A DNA stretch of 21,357 nt from IMG/VR virus record IMGVR_UViG_3300024999_000455, positions 1 through 21,357 of that record. The stretch is one strand, 5' to 3'. Positions 14,911 to 21,357 of this stretch are shown here, in pieces. The DNA comes from a virus. The notes under the pieces are model-generated. The model worked only from the letters and a program-made list of their open reading frames with translations, ran no database searches and had not been told where the DNA came from. Within the stretch, counting starts at the first letter, position 1; each line of letters starts with the position of its first letter. The translations under genes and the position numbers were made by a program.

Positions 14911-15348
14911 GTGTCAACCTCTTATGACCTAATTTTTCAAAAATTTATGCACGAAATTGATGATTTTGATTTAACATCTTTGGATGAAGAAGATATGCTT
15001 ATTGAAAATAAATTAACTTTATCTAAAGCTATAACATTATTTAAAAAGTGTAAACAATCTTTAATCAGAGATGATACTTCAGAATTATTTACAAATAATT
15101 TAACTGAAGAAGAACAATGGATACTTGCAGATTATATGAGAAAAGTTTGGTTTGATGAAATAATAAATAATGGTAATTTATTAAAATTAAATCTTTCAGA
15201 TAAAGATTTTAAATTATTTAGTCCTTCCGATAAACTTCAAGTATTGAGTAAATTAAAAACACAATATGACAGAGAATTAAAATTAAAAGTTAATGATTAT
15301 TTGTATGATGGATATTCGTATTCAAATTTTTATAAATCAGGTGGTTAA
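14911..15348 (+). CDS. Probable head-tail connector / neck protein
   Basis: The start is GTG at 14911, behind AAAGGAGG. The 145-residue protein is mostly helical and acidic: YDLIFQKFMHEIDDFDLTSLDEED, an alternating helix region LTLSKAITLFKKC, LTEEEQWILADYMRKVWFDE, and SPSDKLQVLSKLKTQYDREL. This helical order and size resemble the small connector proteins that follow the capsid gene in Firmicute phages, which attach to the portal and receive the tail. The identification rests on pattern and position. Confidence 0.6.
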   Translation: MSTSYDLIFQKFMHEIDDFDLTSLDEEDMLIENKLTLSKAITLFKKCKQSLIRDDTSELFTNNLTEEEQWILADYMRKVWFDEIINNGNLLKLNLSDKDFKLFSPSDKLQVLSKLKTQYDRELKLKVNDYLYDGYSYSNFYKSGG

Positions 15349-15394
15349 GTATTAAATATATAATTAAATAATATTTTAGAAAAGGAGGATGATT

Positions 15395-16024
15395 ATGAGG
15401 GAGTTTAATTTGAAATCAGTTGGTGAAAATTCAACAGCAAGCGATATTACAGAAGGAACAATTAAGTCAAAAATAAAATTTTCACCATTAGCTTCATATG
15501 CAATTTCAGGTATTGATTTTCATAAATTATTTGCAATTGGAGATGTAACAGGAACAACGGCTTATGGATTTGGTGATCCAACAAAACCAACTACAGGTAT
15601 AATGGCTAGTTTTGGTAGAACTGCAATTGCAACAGGGACTCCAACTGATACAGGTTTAGATATTAGAGTAATAAATAAACTTGTAAATACAGGAGCAAAT
15701 ACAATTCAAGGTGCTTATATTAAAGCTAAAAACTATTCTACGGGAACAGTAGGAATAGTTAAGGGTTTATTTGTAGAAGTGGTTAATGATGGAACTGCTA
15801 CAACTGTATTGGGTATTGAAATAGGTTCTGATGGTACTGTACCTACAGCAGATGTTAAATTTAGCAATGGTGCATATCTTGTTGCTTTATCAACTGCAAT
15901 TACAGTAAATGTAACTACTACAACTGCTCCAGCAGGTTCTCTTGGATTTACAACTAATGCAACAGGTTTAGGTAAATTATTTATGTCTGATGGTTCAAAA
16001 TGGCAATATGCTGTAGTAGCATAA
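15395..16024 (+). CDS. Beta-rich virion surface / fiber-like protein
   Basis: The ATG at 15395 is used because AAAGGAGGATGATT precedes it; the ATG at 15389 overlaps that site. The 209-residue product is rich in Thr, Gly, Ala and Val, with repeated short strands (GLDIRVINKLVNTGANTIQG; GLFVEVVNDGTATTVLGIEIG) suggesting a stacked beta fold. It ends with GSLGFTTNATGLGKLFMSDG and SKWQYAVVA, a tail motif common at the C-terminus of phage surface and fiber proteins. A head fiber or decoration role is likely. No receptor-binding domain can be identified. Confidence 0.6.
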   Translation: MREFNLKSVGENSTASDITEGTIKSKIKFSPLASYAISGIDFHKLFAIGDVTGTTAYGFGDPTKPTTGIMASFGRTAIATGTPTDTGLDIRVINKLVNTGANTIQGAYIKAKNYSTGTVGIVKGLFVEVVNDGTATTVLGIEIGSDGTVPTADVKFSNGAYLVALSTAITVNVTTTTAPAGSLGFTTNATGLGKLFMSDGSKWQYAVVA

Positions 16025-16046
16025 TATAAATTTTGGAGGATTTTAA

Positions 16047-16217
16047 ATGACAATTGAATTGTTAAATGAACGTATGCAATTATTACTTTCACAAAAACAA
16101 GGTGCTTCTGATAGAATTAATCAAGCAATGGGAGATTTGAACGCAATTAATGGTGCAATTCAAGAAATAAATTTTTGGATTGAATATATAAATAATATAA
16201 ATAAGGAGGAATATTAA
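16047..16217 (+). CDS. Small coiled-coil protein, 56 aa
   Basis: GGAGGA (16035-16040) precedes the ATG at 16047. The 56-residue frame begins MTIELLNERMQLLLSQ and continues KQGASDRINQAMGDLNAING; it is one amphipathic helix with heptad-like leucine/isoleucine spacing. Its last codons (AAG GAG GAA TAT) contain the AAGGAGG ribosome site of the next gene, so translation is likely coupled. Related small helical proteins occur among phage virion genes, where they can act as oligomerisation or fiber-attachment pieces; that role is a guess. Confidence 0.65.
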   Translation: MTIELLNERMQLLLSQKQGASDRINQAMGDLNAINGAIQEINFWIEYINNINKEEY

Positions 16218-16218
16218 T

Positions 16219-16497
16219 ATGGCTAATATAACTGATTATGTAACTCTTTCTACTAATGCTACTGCTGTTGAAGCTAATACAGAAGTTAATTGCAATGAAA
16301 TTAAATTTTTAAAAAATGACGGTGCAGGAGATATTACTTTTAATATTGACAATGTTGTAGCAGATGGCAATACTATTGTATTAAAAGCAGGTGAAAGTTT
16401 AGAAAATTTTCCTGTTTACGTCCATAAATTATATTATAAAACTGCTGCTAATGCTACTGCTTTTAGATTTATTGGTTTACGAGAAAAAAGTTTTTAA
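16219..16497 (+). CDS. Small beta-rich virion protein, 92 aa
   Basis: The start, ATG 16219, is one base after the preceding stop, with AAGGAGG just inside the previous gene. The protein is almost entirely short strands and turns (EIKFLKNDGAGDITFNIDN; NTIVLKAGESLENFPVYVHK), with no charged cluster or membrane segment, typical of a jelly-roll-like virion ornament. Together with the two genes before it, this looks like a virion-surface cassette. The function is not otherwise known. Confidence 0.6.
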   Translation: MANITDYVTLSTNATAVEANTEVNCNEIKFLKNDGAGDITFNIDNVVADGNTIVLKAGESLENFPVYVHKLYYKTAANATAFRFIGLREKSF

Positions 16498-16512
16498 TAT
16501 TATATTAAAATA

Positions 16513-16538
16513 AATAGGGAGATAAATATCTCCCTATT
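16513..16538 (+). terminator. Palindromic hairpin, weak terminator candidate
   Basis: Twelve bases (16513-16524) are complementary to 16527-16538, with a two-base centre. Only a short T-rich stretch follows, so termination may be weak. Its outer arms, AATAGGGA and TCCCTATT, are identical to those of the leader stem at 20686-20742. Confidence 0.5.
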
Positions 16539-16580
16539 CTAATTATAATTTGTTAGAAATTTATAGGAGGTTGATATTTA

Positions 16581-17750
16581 TTGACTTGGTGGACTGACTA
16601 TCAAGCAAGACGAGGAATAGATAGAAAAAGTTTATATGTAAACAATATGAAAAGTATAATATCAACTGAATTTAAAAATTCTACAAGTTATAATTTAGTA
16701 AAAATTAATGATGTTGATAGAAATGTTCGTATTGTTGAAGATAATTCTTTAATTAAAAATCCAAATAAGAAAAGATTATTATGTTATCCAAATGAGACTA
16801 TTTATATTGGTAATATTATAAATTTTGATAGTTCTAAATGGATATGTACTGAAACAGATACTACTTCTCAGATAAATGATGTTGGATTGATTACTAGATG
16901 CAACAACACATTAAAATATTATGATCAAAACTCCGTTTTATATCAAATACCTTGTATTATTTCAAAATCACTTAATCTTAACACAGAAGAAAATAAATAT
17001 ATTGAAACTGTTGATAATTCATTTCTTTTAATTGTATCAAATACATTAATAACACAACAAATTAAAGTTAATGATATTTATAATTTAGGAAAATATAATT
17101 ATCAAATTTCAAGTGTTCCAGACGATATTTCAAGTATTGGATTGTTAATTTTTAAAATGAAGTATAGTGAGGTTAGTCAGGAAGAACATGTTTATACTCT
17201 TACAATATTGAATGGCAATTTAGTAGATATTCAAGAATCTACTACTCTACAGTTAAATTGTAATGTTTATAATAACAATAATTTAATTTCCCCTACTCCT
17301 TCATTAACTTTTGCAAGTAGTAATACTGGAATTTGTACGGTTAATTCTAATGGATTAGTTACAGCAACAAGTAATATTGGTAGTTGTAATATTACTGCTA
17401 AATTAACATCTGATAATACTGTATTGGATACTATTACTGTAAATGTGATTGAAGTACCTCAAGATAATATAACTTATGAATTGTTAGGTAATGCAGATAT
17501 TATTAAAAATTATTCTCAGAATTATATTGCAAAAAAATATAACAATGGAATTTTAGTTGAAGGAGCAGAATTTACTTTTAGCATTATTCCAGGTACTACA
17601 CCTATAAATGCTTATACTTTGAATATTATTGATGCAGATCAATGTAGTATTACTGCTAATTTAGTAACTTATAATATTATGTTGAGGGTAACGGATAATA
17701 GCAATGGTGAATTTGTTGAGAAGAGTATTAAATTGAAAAATTTATTCTAG
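16581..17750 (+). CDS. Virion neck-region protein with Ig-like (BIG2) domain
   Basis: The start is TTG at 16581, ten bases after AGGAGG. N-terminal 205 residues: WWTDYQARRGIDRKSLYVNNM, then a small beta barrel with KKRLLCYPNETIYIGNIINFD and SKWICTETDTT, resembling head-tail adaptor proteins. Residues 211-292 are a BIG2-type Ig domain (TLTILNGNLVDIQESTTLQL; SLTFASSNTGICTVNSNGLV; SCNITAKL). The last 97 residues look like a second beta domain (NADIIKNYSQNYIAKKYNN; FTFSIIPG). The gene is behind a hairpin at 16513 and before the tail-completion candidate. The Ig part may sit on the virion surface; the N-terminal role is inferred. Confidence 0.7.
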   Translation: MTWWTDYQARRGIDRKSLYVNNMKSIISTEFKNSTSYNLVKINDVDRNVRIVEDNSLIKNPNKKRLLCYPNETIYIGNIINFDSSKWICTETDTTSQINDVGLITRCNNTLKYYDQNSVLYQIPCIISKSLNLNTEENKYIETVDNSFLLIVSNTLITQQIKVNDIYNLGKYNYQISSVPDDISSIGLLIFKMKYSEVSQEEHVYTLTILNGNLVDIQESTTLQLNCNVYNNNNLISPTPSLTFASSNTGICTVNSNGLVTATSNIGSCNITAKLTSDNTVLDTITVNVIEVPQDNITYELLGNADIIKNYSQNYIAKKYNNGILVEGAEFTFSIIPGTTPINAYTLNIIDADQCSITANLVTYNIMLRVTDNSNGEFVEKSIKLKNLF

Positions 17751-17792
17751 TATATAGTTAATACAAACATAATTTAAAGTGAGATGGTGATA

Positions 17793-18317
17793 ATGTCAAA
17801 TATTATAAATTTATCTAATACAGGAACAATCTTATCAAATATCGGTAATAAATTAATAGAAAATAAAAATCTAATGCGTTGTATTGCATACGATACCCCT
17901 GATGCCTTATCACCTTCCTTACCTGATGTTCCAATACAAGAAATAATCAAATTAGTAGGTAAAGGTGATGATCCATTAAATCAACAAAGAATTTATAAAT
18001 ATCCTTTTAATAATAGTATTATAGATAGTGTTCGTTCAGAACTTCGTTTTTTTATTCCTAGATTTAAACCAGATAATATTTATATTACTGGAACAAATAT
18101 AGGATTTGAAACTATTGTTTACAATACTTTAGTAGATTTAGAGGATAATAAATTTAGATATTTAGTGATGGTTCAAGAAATTTTAAATTCATTAAATGGA
18201 TTTGATTGTGGAGGTATTGGTTTACTATATTTAACACAAAATTCATCTATTAATATTATATCTTATAATAATAATTTTTCAGGGTACTCTTTTTTCTTGT
18301 CTACTAGGACGGTGTAA
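17793..18317 (+). CDS. Probable tail-completion / neck protein
   Basis: ATG 17793 is preferred to ATG 17784 because GATGGTGATA just before it fits the ribosome site. The 174-residue protein has an N-terminal helix (NIGNKLIENKNLMRCIAY), a proline-rich segment (DALSPSLPDVPIQEIIKL), and a beta domain (SELRFFIPRF; YNTLVDLEDNKFRYLVMVQEI; FDCGGIGLLYL) ending in FSGYSFFLSTRTV. The pattern recalls virion proteins near the neck of large Firmicute phages. It is followed after two bases by the next gene, so the pair is coupled. Confidence 0.55.
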   Translation: MSNIINLSNTGTILSNIGNKLIENKNLMRCIAYDTPDALSPSLPDVPIQEIIKLVGKGDDPLNQQRIYKYPFNNSIIDSVRSELRFFIPRFKPDNIYITGTNIGFETIVYNTLVDLEDNKFRYLVMVQEILNSLNGFDCGGIGLLYLTQNSSINIISYNNNFSGYSFFLSTRTV

Positions 18318-18319
18318 CA

Positions 18320-19114
18320 ATGATTAAAAAAACTGAATTAGAAGAATATTTTACTTATGATAAACCTATACCATATAAAGAATTATTAATATATCCTGTA
18401 AAAGTAATAGACTACTTAAATTTTTTTACAAGCGTTAATTGTTTAACTTTTGAAAAAAATAAAATTCCTGATCCAAATATAATAAAGATGTCATATTTAG
18501 ATTTTTTATTTTATATTTTTGATAAAGATGAAAATGGAAAAATATATTTAATGATGTTACTTGAAATATTTAAAATATGTTTGAATATAGAATATAAACA
18601 AATTGAATATATCAAAGATGAAAAAGATAAATTAAATTTAATTTTTAATTTACAATATAATAGTGAAAATAAAAAAATAACAATAGATAAACAAGATTTT
18701 GATAATATTAAAAATATAATTTTACTTCAAAATATTCCTGATTATGATGATACTTATATAGATCCAAAAATGGAAAAAGCATTAAAAGATGCTCAAGAAT
18801 TTATGAATAAAAATAAAAAGAAAATGGCCTCTTTAGAAGATCAAATTGTATGTGTGATGCTTGCACTTCATGAAGTAGATGAAAAAAACATACATAATCT
18901 TACTATTAGAAAGTTCACAAAAATACTTCAAAGGTATGATTATAAATTGCATTATGAAATATATAAACAAGCAGAATGTTCAGGAATGGTTACTTTTAAA
19001 GAAGAAATTAATCATTGGATGAGCGATTTATCAGTTGATGATAAATATGCTGATGTTAAGGTTGATTTTGATGAATTTAAAAATAAAATTAATGGTAAAG
19101 GAAATATAAAATAA
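18320..19114 (+). CDS. Conserved phage tail-region protein, unknown function
   Basis: The ATG lies two bases after the previous stop. The 264-residue, lysine-rich, largely helical protein has two parts: residues 1-85 (PIPYKELLIYPVKVIDYLNFF; MSYLDFLFYIFD; IYLMMLLEIFKICL) and residues 168-245 (KMASLEDQIVCVMLALHEV; NLTIRKFTKILQRYDYKLHY; CSGMVTFKEEINHWMSDL). I recognise the pattern from phage tail modules but not its function; a chaperone or assembly factor for the tail proteins is plausible because it lies just upstream of the tail gene. No frameshift site was seen. Confidence 0.65.
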   Translation: MIKKTELEEYFTYDKPIPYKELLIYPVKVIDYLNFFTSVNCLTFEKNKIPDPNIIKMSYLDFLFYIFDKDENGKIYLMMLLEIFKICLNIEYKQIEYIKDEKDKLNLIFNLQYNSENKKITIDKQDFDNIKNIILLQNIPDYDDTYIDPKMEKALKDAQEFMNKNKKKMASLEDQIVCVMLALHEVDEKNIHNLTIRKFTKILQRYDYKLHYEIYKQAECSGMVTFKEEINHWMSDLSVDDKYADVKVDFDEFKNKINGKGNIK

Positions 19115-19135
19115 TAATTTTAAGGAGGAAAAATA

Positions 19136-20194
19136 ATGTCTAAAAAATTTTTAGTTGGTGTAGGGTCAGTGACAGCCTTTAATATTTCAACCGGTGATGT
19201 TTTATTTAGAAGTCGTACAATTTTAGATGATTCTATAGATATTACAACTGCGAGTGAAGAAATTTCTGGTGGACAAGGTAATGCTCTTCAATACATATAT
19301 TACCATTCAGGTAGATTTAATGCAAAATTAACAGAAATACAATTTTCACTTAATATGATTGGGCAAAACGTAGGTTCTTCAATTCTTACTGGGAAAAATA
19401 TCTGGACAGAAGAAAATGTTACATTGGGAGCAGGTGGAGTAGGTTCAGTAACAGGTACTCCTATTTTAACACCAGATGTAGGTGGTTCTGATGTCTTTGG
19501 TTATGTTACGGATTCTGCTGGTATTACAACCAAAGTTGTTTTTAGTACAAAAGAATTCACTTTAGTTGGTGGAACAGAGAATGATATTGTATGTGTTCAA
19601 TATTTTGCATTAGATTCTGCTGCAAGATATGTTACTGTTAACTCTAATTTCTTACCTTCAGTTGTTAGATTAGTAATTGATACACAATTAGCAAGTTCTG
19701 ATGAATCTAGTGCTGCTGGTTCTAGTATTATTGGTAAAGTTCAAGTTGAAGTTCCTAGATTTCAAATTTCTGGTAGTCAATCAATTTCAATGACTGCATC
19801 TGGTGTAGCACAGACTCCATTAGAGGGTATGGCTTTAAGTTTTGCTGGAACTGGTGGATGTAATGGTTCTGGATACTATGCTACAATTACAGAAATTATT
19901 GATGCTAATAATTGGTATGATCAGGTAGGATTTTTGGCTATATCTGATGATACTGTAGCACTTACTCACCCTGCTACTTCTACTTTACAAATATGGGCAG
20001 TACCTACTAATGGAGATGCTGCTTTTAAACCACCTGTGGCAGATCTTTCATTTACCTCTGGCACTGTTGGTACTTGTACAGTTGGATTACATACAGGAAT
20101 TATAAGTACTGTTGCAGCAGGTAGTTCAATAATTACATGTGTAATTACAGCGAAAAATACAGTAGGAACAACTGCTACTATAACAGTTAGTTAA
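19136..20194 (+). CDS. Probable major tail protein with C-terminal Ig-like domain
   Basis: AAGGAGG precedes the ATG. The first 275 residues resemble a tail-tube or other main tail subunit: FLVGVGSVTAFNISTGDVLF, TILDDSIDITTASEEISGGQ, NALQYIYYHSGRFNAKLTEI, then long glycine/serine-rich strands. Residues 295-352 form a short Ig-like unit (PVADLSFTSGTVGTCTVGL; GIISTVAAGSSIITCVITAK; TVGTTATITVS), related to the BIG2 domain of the protein at 16581. C-terminal Ig domains are a known decoration on tail proteins. A sheath protein is less likely since it lacks the usual length. Codon use (GCT, GGT, ACT rich) suggests high expression. Confidence 0.7.
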   Translation: MSKKFLVGVGSVTAFNISTGDVLFRSRTILDDSIDITTASEEISGGQGNALQYIYYHSGRFNAKLTEIQFSLNMIGQNVGSSILTGKNIWTEENVTLGAGGVGSVTGTPILTPDVGGSDVFGYVTDSAGITTKVVFSTKEFTLVGGTENDIVCVQYFALDSAARYVTVNSNFLPSVVRLVIDTQLASSDESSAAGSSIIGKVQVEVPRFQISGSQSISMTASGVAQTPLEGMALSFAGTGGCNGSGYYATITEIIDANNWYDQVGFLAISDDTVALTHPATSTLQIWAVPTNGDAAFKPPVADLSFTSGTVGTCTVGLHTGIISTVAAGSSIITCVITAKNTVGTTATITVS

Positions 20195-20206
20195 ATGATA
20201 TAATTT

Positions 20207-20644
20207 ATGAATATATATTTATGTGAGAATGGGATATATTTAACTGACGGTGTATCCCATTCTTTAAAATGTAAAATAATTAATGATAATTGTACTTTTA
20301 TTAGATGGTGTGTAAATGATAATTGTTTAAAGATGACTCCATTAGCTAATAAATGTAGATATAGAGGTGAAATAATGAAGGAAAAAGAAATTGAAATAGT
20401 TAAAGATGTTGATTTAGAAGTAAAAGAACAAATAGATTTTAAAAAGAATATCAAAAATAGTATTAAAGAAGAAATTTGTAAAGTTTGTTTTATTAAAGAT
20501 AATAAACTTATGTTAGATTTTAAAGGTTATGGAATAGAAATTATTTTAGATGATAATTTTGATAAATCTAAGATAAAAAACAATATTAATGTTAAATATA
20601 AATCTGATATTGGTAAATATGATTTTGAAATTATTTCATATTAA
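20207..20644 (+). CDS. Small unknown protein, two possible starts
   Basis: The open frame gives 145 residues. The first 56 contain a cysteine-aromatic pattern (KCKIINDNCTFIRWCVNDNC; KCRYRG) that looks like a genuine small domain. They lack a ribosome site at ATG 20207 and contain an 11-bp hairpin. ATG 20375 has a good site (AGAGGTG, six bases away) and would start a 90-residue protein, MKEKEIEIVKDVDLEVKEQI, acidic then beta-rich (KLMLDFKGYGIEIILDD; GKYDFEIISY). Either both parts are fused or two products are made. I do not recognise a family. Confidence 0.55.
   Translation: MNIYLCENGIYLTDGVSHSLKCKIINDNCTFIRWCVNDNCLKMTPLANKCRYRGEIMKEKEIEIVKDVDLEVKEQIDFKKNIKNSIKEEICKVCFIKDNKLMLDFKGYGIEIILDDNFDKSKIKNNINVKYKSDIGKYDFEIISY
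20226..20263 (+). terminator. 11-bp hairpin downstream of the tail gene
   Basis: AGAATGGGATA (20226-20236) pairs perfectly with TATCCCATTCT (20253-20263) around a 16-base loop; a short TTT follows. It may attenuate or end the tail transcript. It lies inside the next reading frame if that starts at 20207. Confidence 0.5.
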
Positions 20645-20653
20645 AAATAAACC

Positions 20654-20682
20654 TTGACAGATTGTAAATATAATAGTATAAT
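20654..20682 (+). promoter_or_regulatory. Consensus sigma-A-type promoter
   Basis: TTGACA (20654-20659), a 17-base spacer and TATAAT (20677-20682) match the vegetative consensus exactly. The start of transcription would be near 20689. It is the only perfect promoter I found in the window and drives the endonuclease-like gene through the leader at 20686. Confidence 0.9.
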
Positions 20683-20685
20683 ACG

Positions 20686-20770
20686 AATAGGGATAGGTAG
20701 GAGTAATTACCCTACTGATAAGAGCCTCACCTCTTCCCTATTTAAAATTTTGTGAGGGAAAAAGTGAGGT
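20686..20770 (+). promoter_or_regulatory. Structured leader with anti-Shine-Dalgarno loop
   Basis: An 8-bp stem (20686-20693 with 20735-20742) encloses a hairpin (20697-20701 with 20711-20715) and a small hairpin AGAG/CTCT (20721-20734). The six-base loop of the latter, CCTCAC (20725-20730), is complementary to GTGAGG at 20752-20757 and again at 20764-20769, the Shine-Dalgarno. A rival fold pairs TTCCCT (20734-20739) with AGGGAA (20755-20760) and CCTCAC with the Shine-Dalgarno, and cannot coexist with the 8-bp stem. The pairing is seen; the regulation is inferred. Confidence 0.55.
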
Positions 20771-20777
20771 AATAAAT

Positions 20778-21357
20778 ATGTTAATAACTAAAGAATTATA
20801 TGTAAAATGGAATCCAACAACTAGAAAATACTATGAAAATTTAGGGCATGAATATACTAAACACAATGATGAATTTTTAATTCCTATAGAACATTTACAT
20901 CATGGTTCAAATAAATACATAGAATTTCAATGTGATGAATGTAATGAATTTGATACTAGAATATATCGAGATTATGTTTTGTTAAAAACTAAATATAATA
21001 AAGATATATGTGGTATATGTCTTAATAAATTAAATATGAAAAATAGAAGTTCAAAAGCAAAAACAAAAGAAGATTTTGGATATTATACTAATCATGAGAA
21101 TATAAAATATGAATTAGATAAATATTTAAAAAAGTATAATGAATTATCAAATATGATTGACAATACAGAAGGTAAAAGATTGTATGATAACTTTCATAGT
21201 CATAAAGATGATATTTATGATACTGCAATAGAATTAGGTTATAAAATAGAAGATATTTGTAAATCATTACCTAAAAATTATTATATCAAGTATCCTGAAA
21301 TATTAAAAGAAAAATTATTAATATCCATAGAAGAAAATAAAAGATTCCCTAAAAGTA
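20778..21357 (+). CDS. Endonuclease-like zinc-finger protein, 3' end outside window
   Basis: ATG 20778 is eight bases after GAGG; the frame stays open to the window edge (193 residues). The N-terminal block LYVKWNPTTRKYYENLGHEY, then KHNDEFLIPIEHL and a four-cysteine zinc site (Cys52, 55, 78, 81), is the DNA-binding head common in phage homing endonucleases. Later GYKIEDICKSLPKNYY and ENKRFPKS resemble their spacer motifs (a RFP box typically preceding a helix-turn-helix and a Vsr-like nuclease). The nuclease itself is beyond the edge, so the activity is not demonstrated. Confidence 0.65.
   Translation, partial: MLITKELYVKWNPTTRKYYENLGHEYTKHNDEFLIPIEHLHHGSNKYIEFQCDECNEFDTRIYRDYVLLKTKYNKDICGICLNKLNMKNRSSKAKTKEDFGYYTNHENIKYELDKYLKKYNELSNMIDNTEGKRLYDNFHSHKDDIYDTAIELGYKIEDICKSLPKNYYIKYPEILKEKLLISIEENKRFPKS

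Noticed and set aside
15733-16092. Minus-strand frame opposite the fiber-like gene and the 56-aa gene
   Set aside because: It would bury the ribosome site and start of the well-supported small gene at 16047; its composition is that of reversed beta-rich coding sequence.
18320-19136. Programmed frameshift of a tail chaperone pair
   Set aside because: No slippery heptamer or overlapping second frame was seen; the gene also precedes rather than follows the tail gene.
1-21357. CRISPR arrays, tRNA genes, insertion sequences
   Set aside because: No regularly spaced repeats, no cloverleaf or acceptor-arm patterns, and no transposase were seen by eye; a tRNA scan was not possible.

Overview
The window is one continuous stretch of an AT-rich tailed-phage (or prophage) genome, carrying the DNA-packaging, head, neck and early tail genes. 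Every gene I accept lies on the + strand. Strong AAGGAGG-type ribosome binding sites, very low G+C and U-rich hairpin terminators point to a phage of a low-G+C Firmicute (Bacillus/Clostridium-like host). This is inferred from sequence style; no host gene is present.

Layout. 1-2813: the 3' part of a ClpP-family protease, an unknown 117-aa protein, an acidic protein with 20 cysteines, and a 363-aa protein that looks like a large terminase cut and rejoined in the opposite domain order, with its catalytic motifs decayed. 2814-4147: a structured leader and a GIY-YIG homing endonuclease with three helix-turn-helix-like repeats. 4165-8611: a zinc-finger protein in the small-terminase position, the intact large terminase, and the portal. 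8639-10045: two small paralogous proteins flanking a zinc-ribbon/Vsr-like homing endonuclease. 10062-13389: a head protein with a nested scaffold reading, a small capsid-associated protein, and the major capsid protein. 13493-14317: a second GIY-YIG endonuclease. 14365-19114: neck/connector, small virion and Ig-domain proteins. 19136-20194: a probable major tail protein. 20207-20644: a small unknown protein. 20654 to the end: a consensus promoter, a structured leader and the 5' part of a fourth endonuclease-like gene.

How the genes work together. TerL with its zinc-finger partner should pump DNA through the portal into a shell built from the major capsid protein on the scaffold. One or both protease-like proteins may mature the head. 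The neck and tail genes follow. Homing endonuclease genes sit next to the terminase, portal and capsid genes, typical neighbours for selfish free-standing endonucleases.

Most interesting points: (i) the circularly permuted, catalytically degenerate terminase paralogue, preceded by two small hairpins whose stems differ in a compensated way; (ii) two endonuclease genes of unrelated classes that share an RNA leader plan, in which an anti-Shine-Dalgarno segment inside a hairpin domain can pair either with a decoy copy or with the real Shine-Dalgarno; (iii) an in-frame internal start that would make a free scaffold from the head-protein gene; (iv) likely ATT and ATA/ATT start codons.
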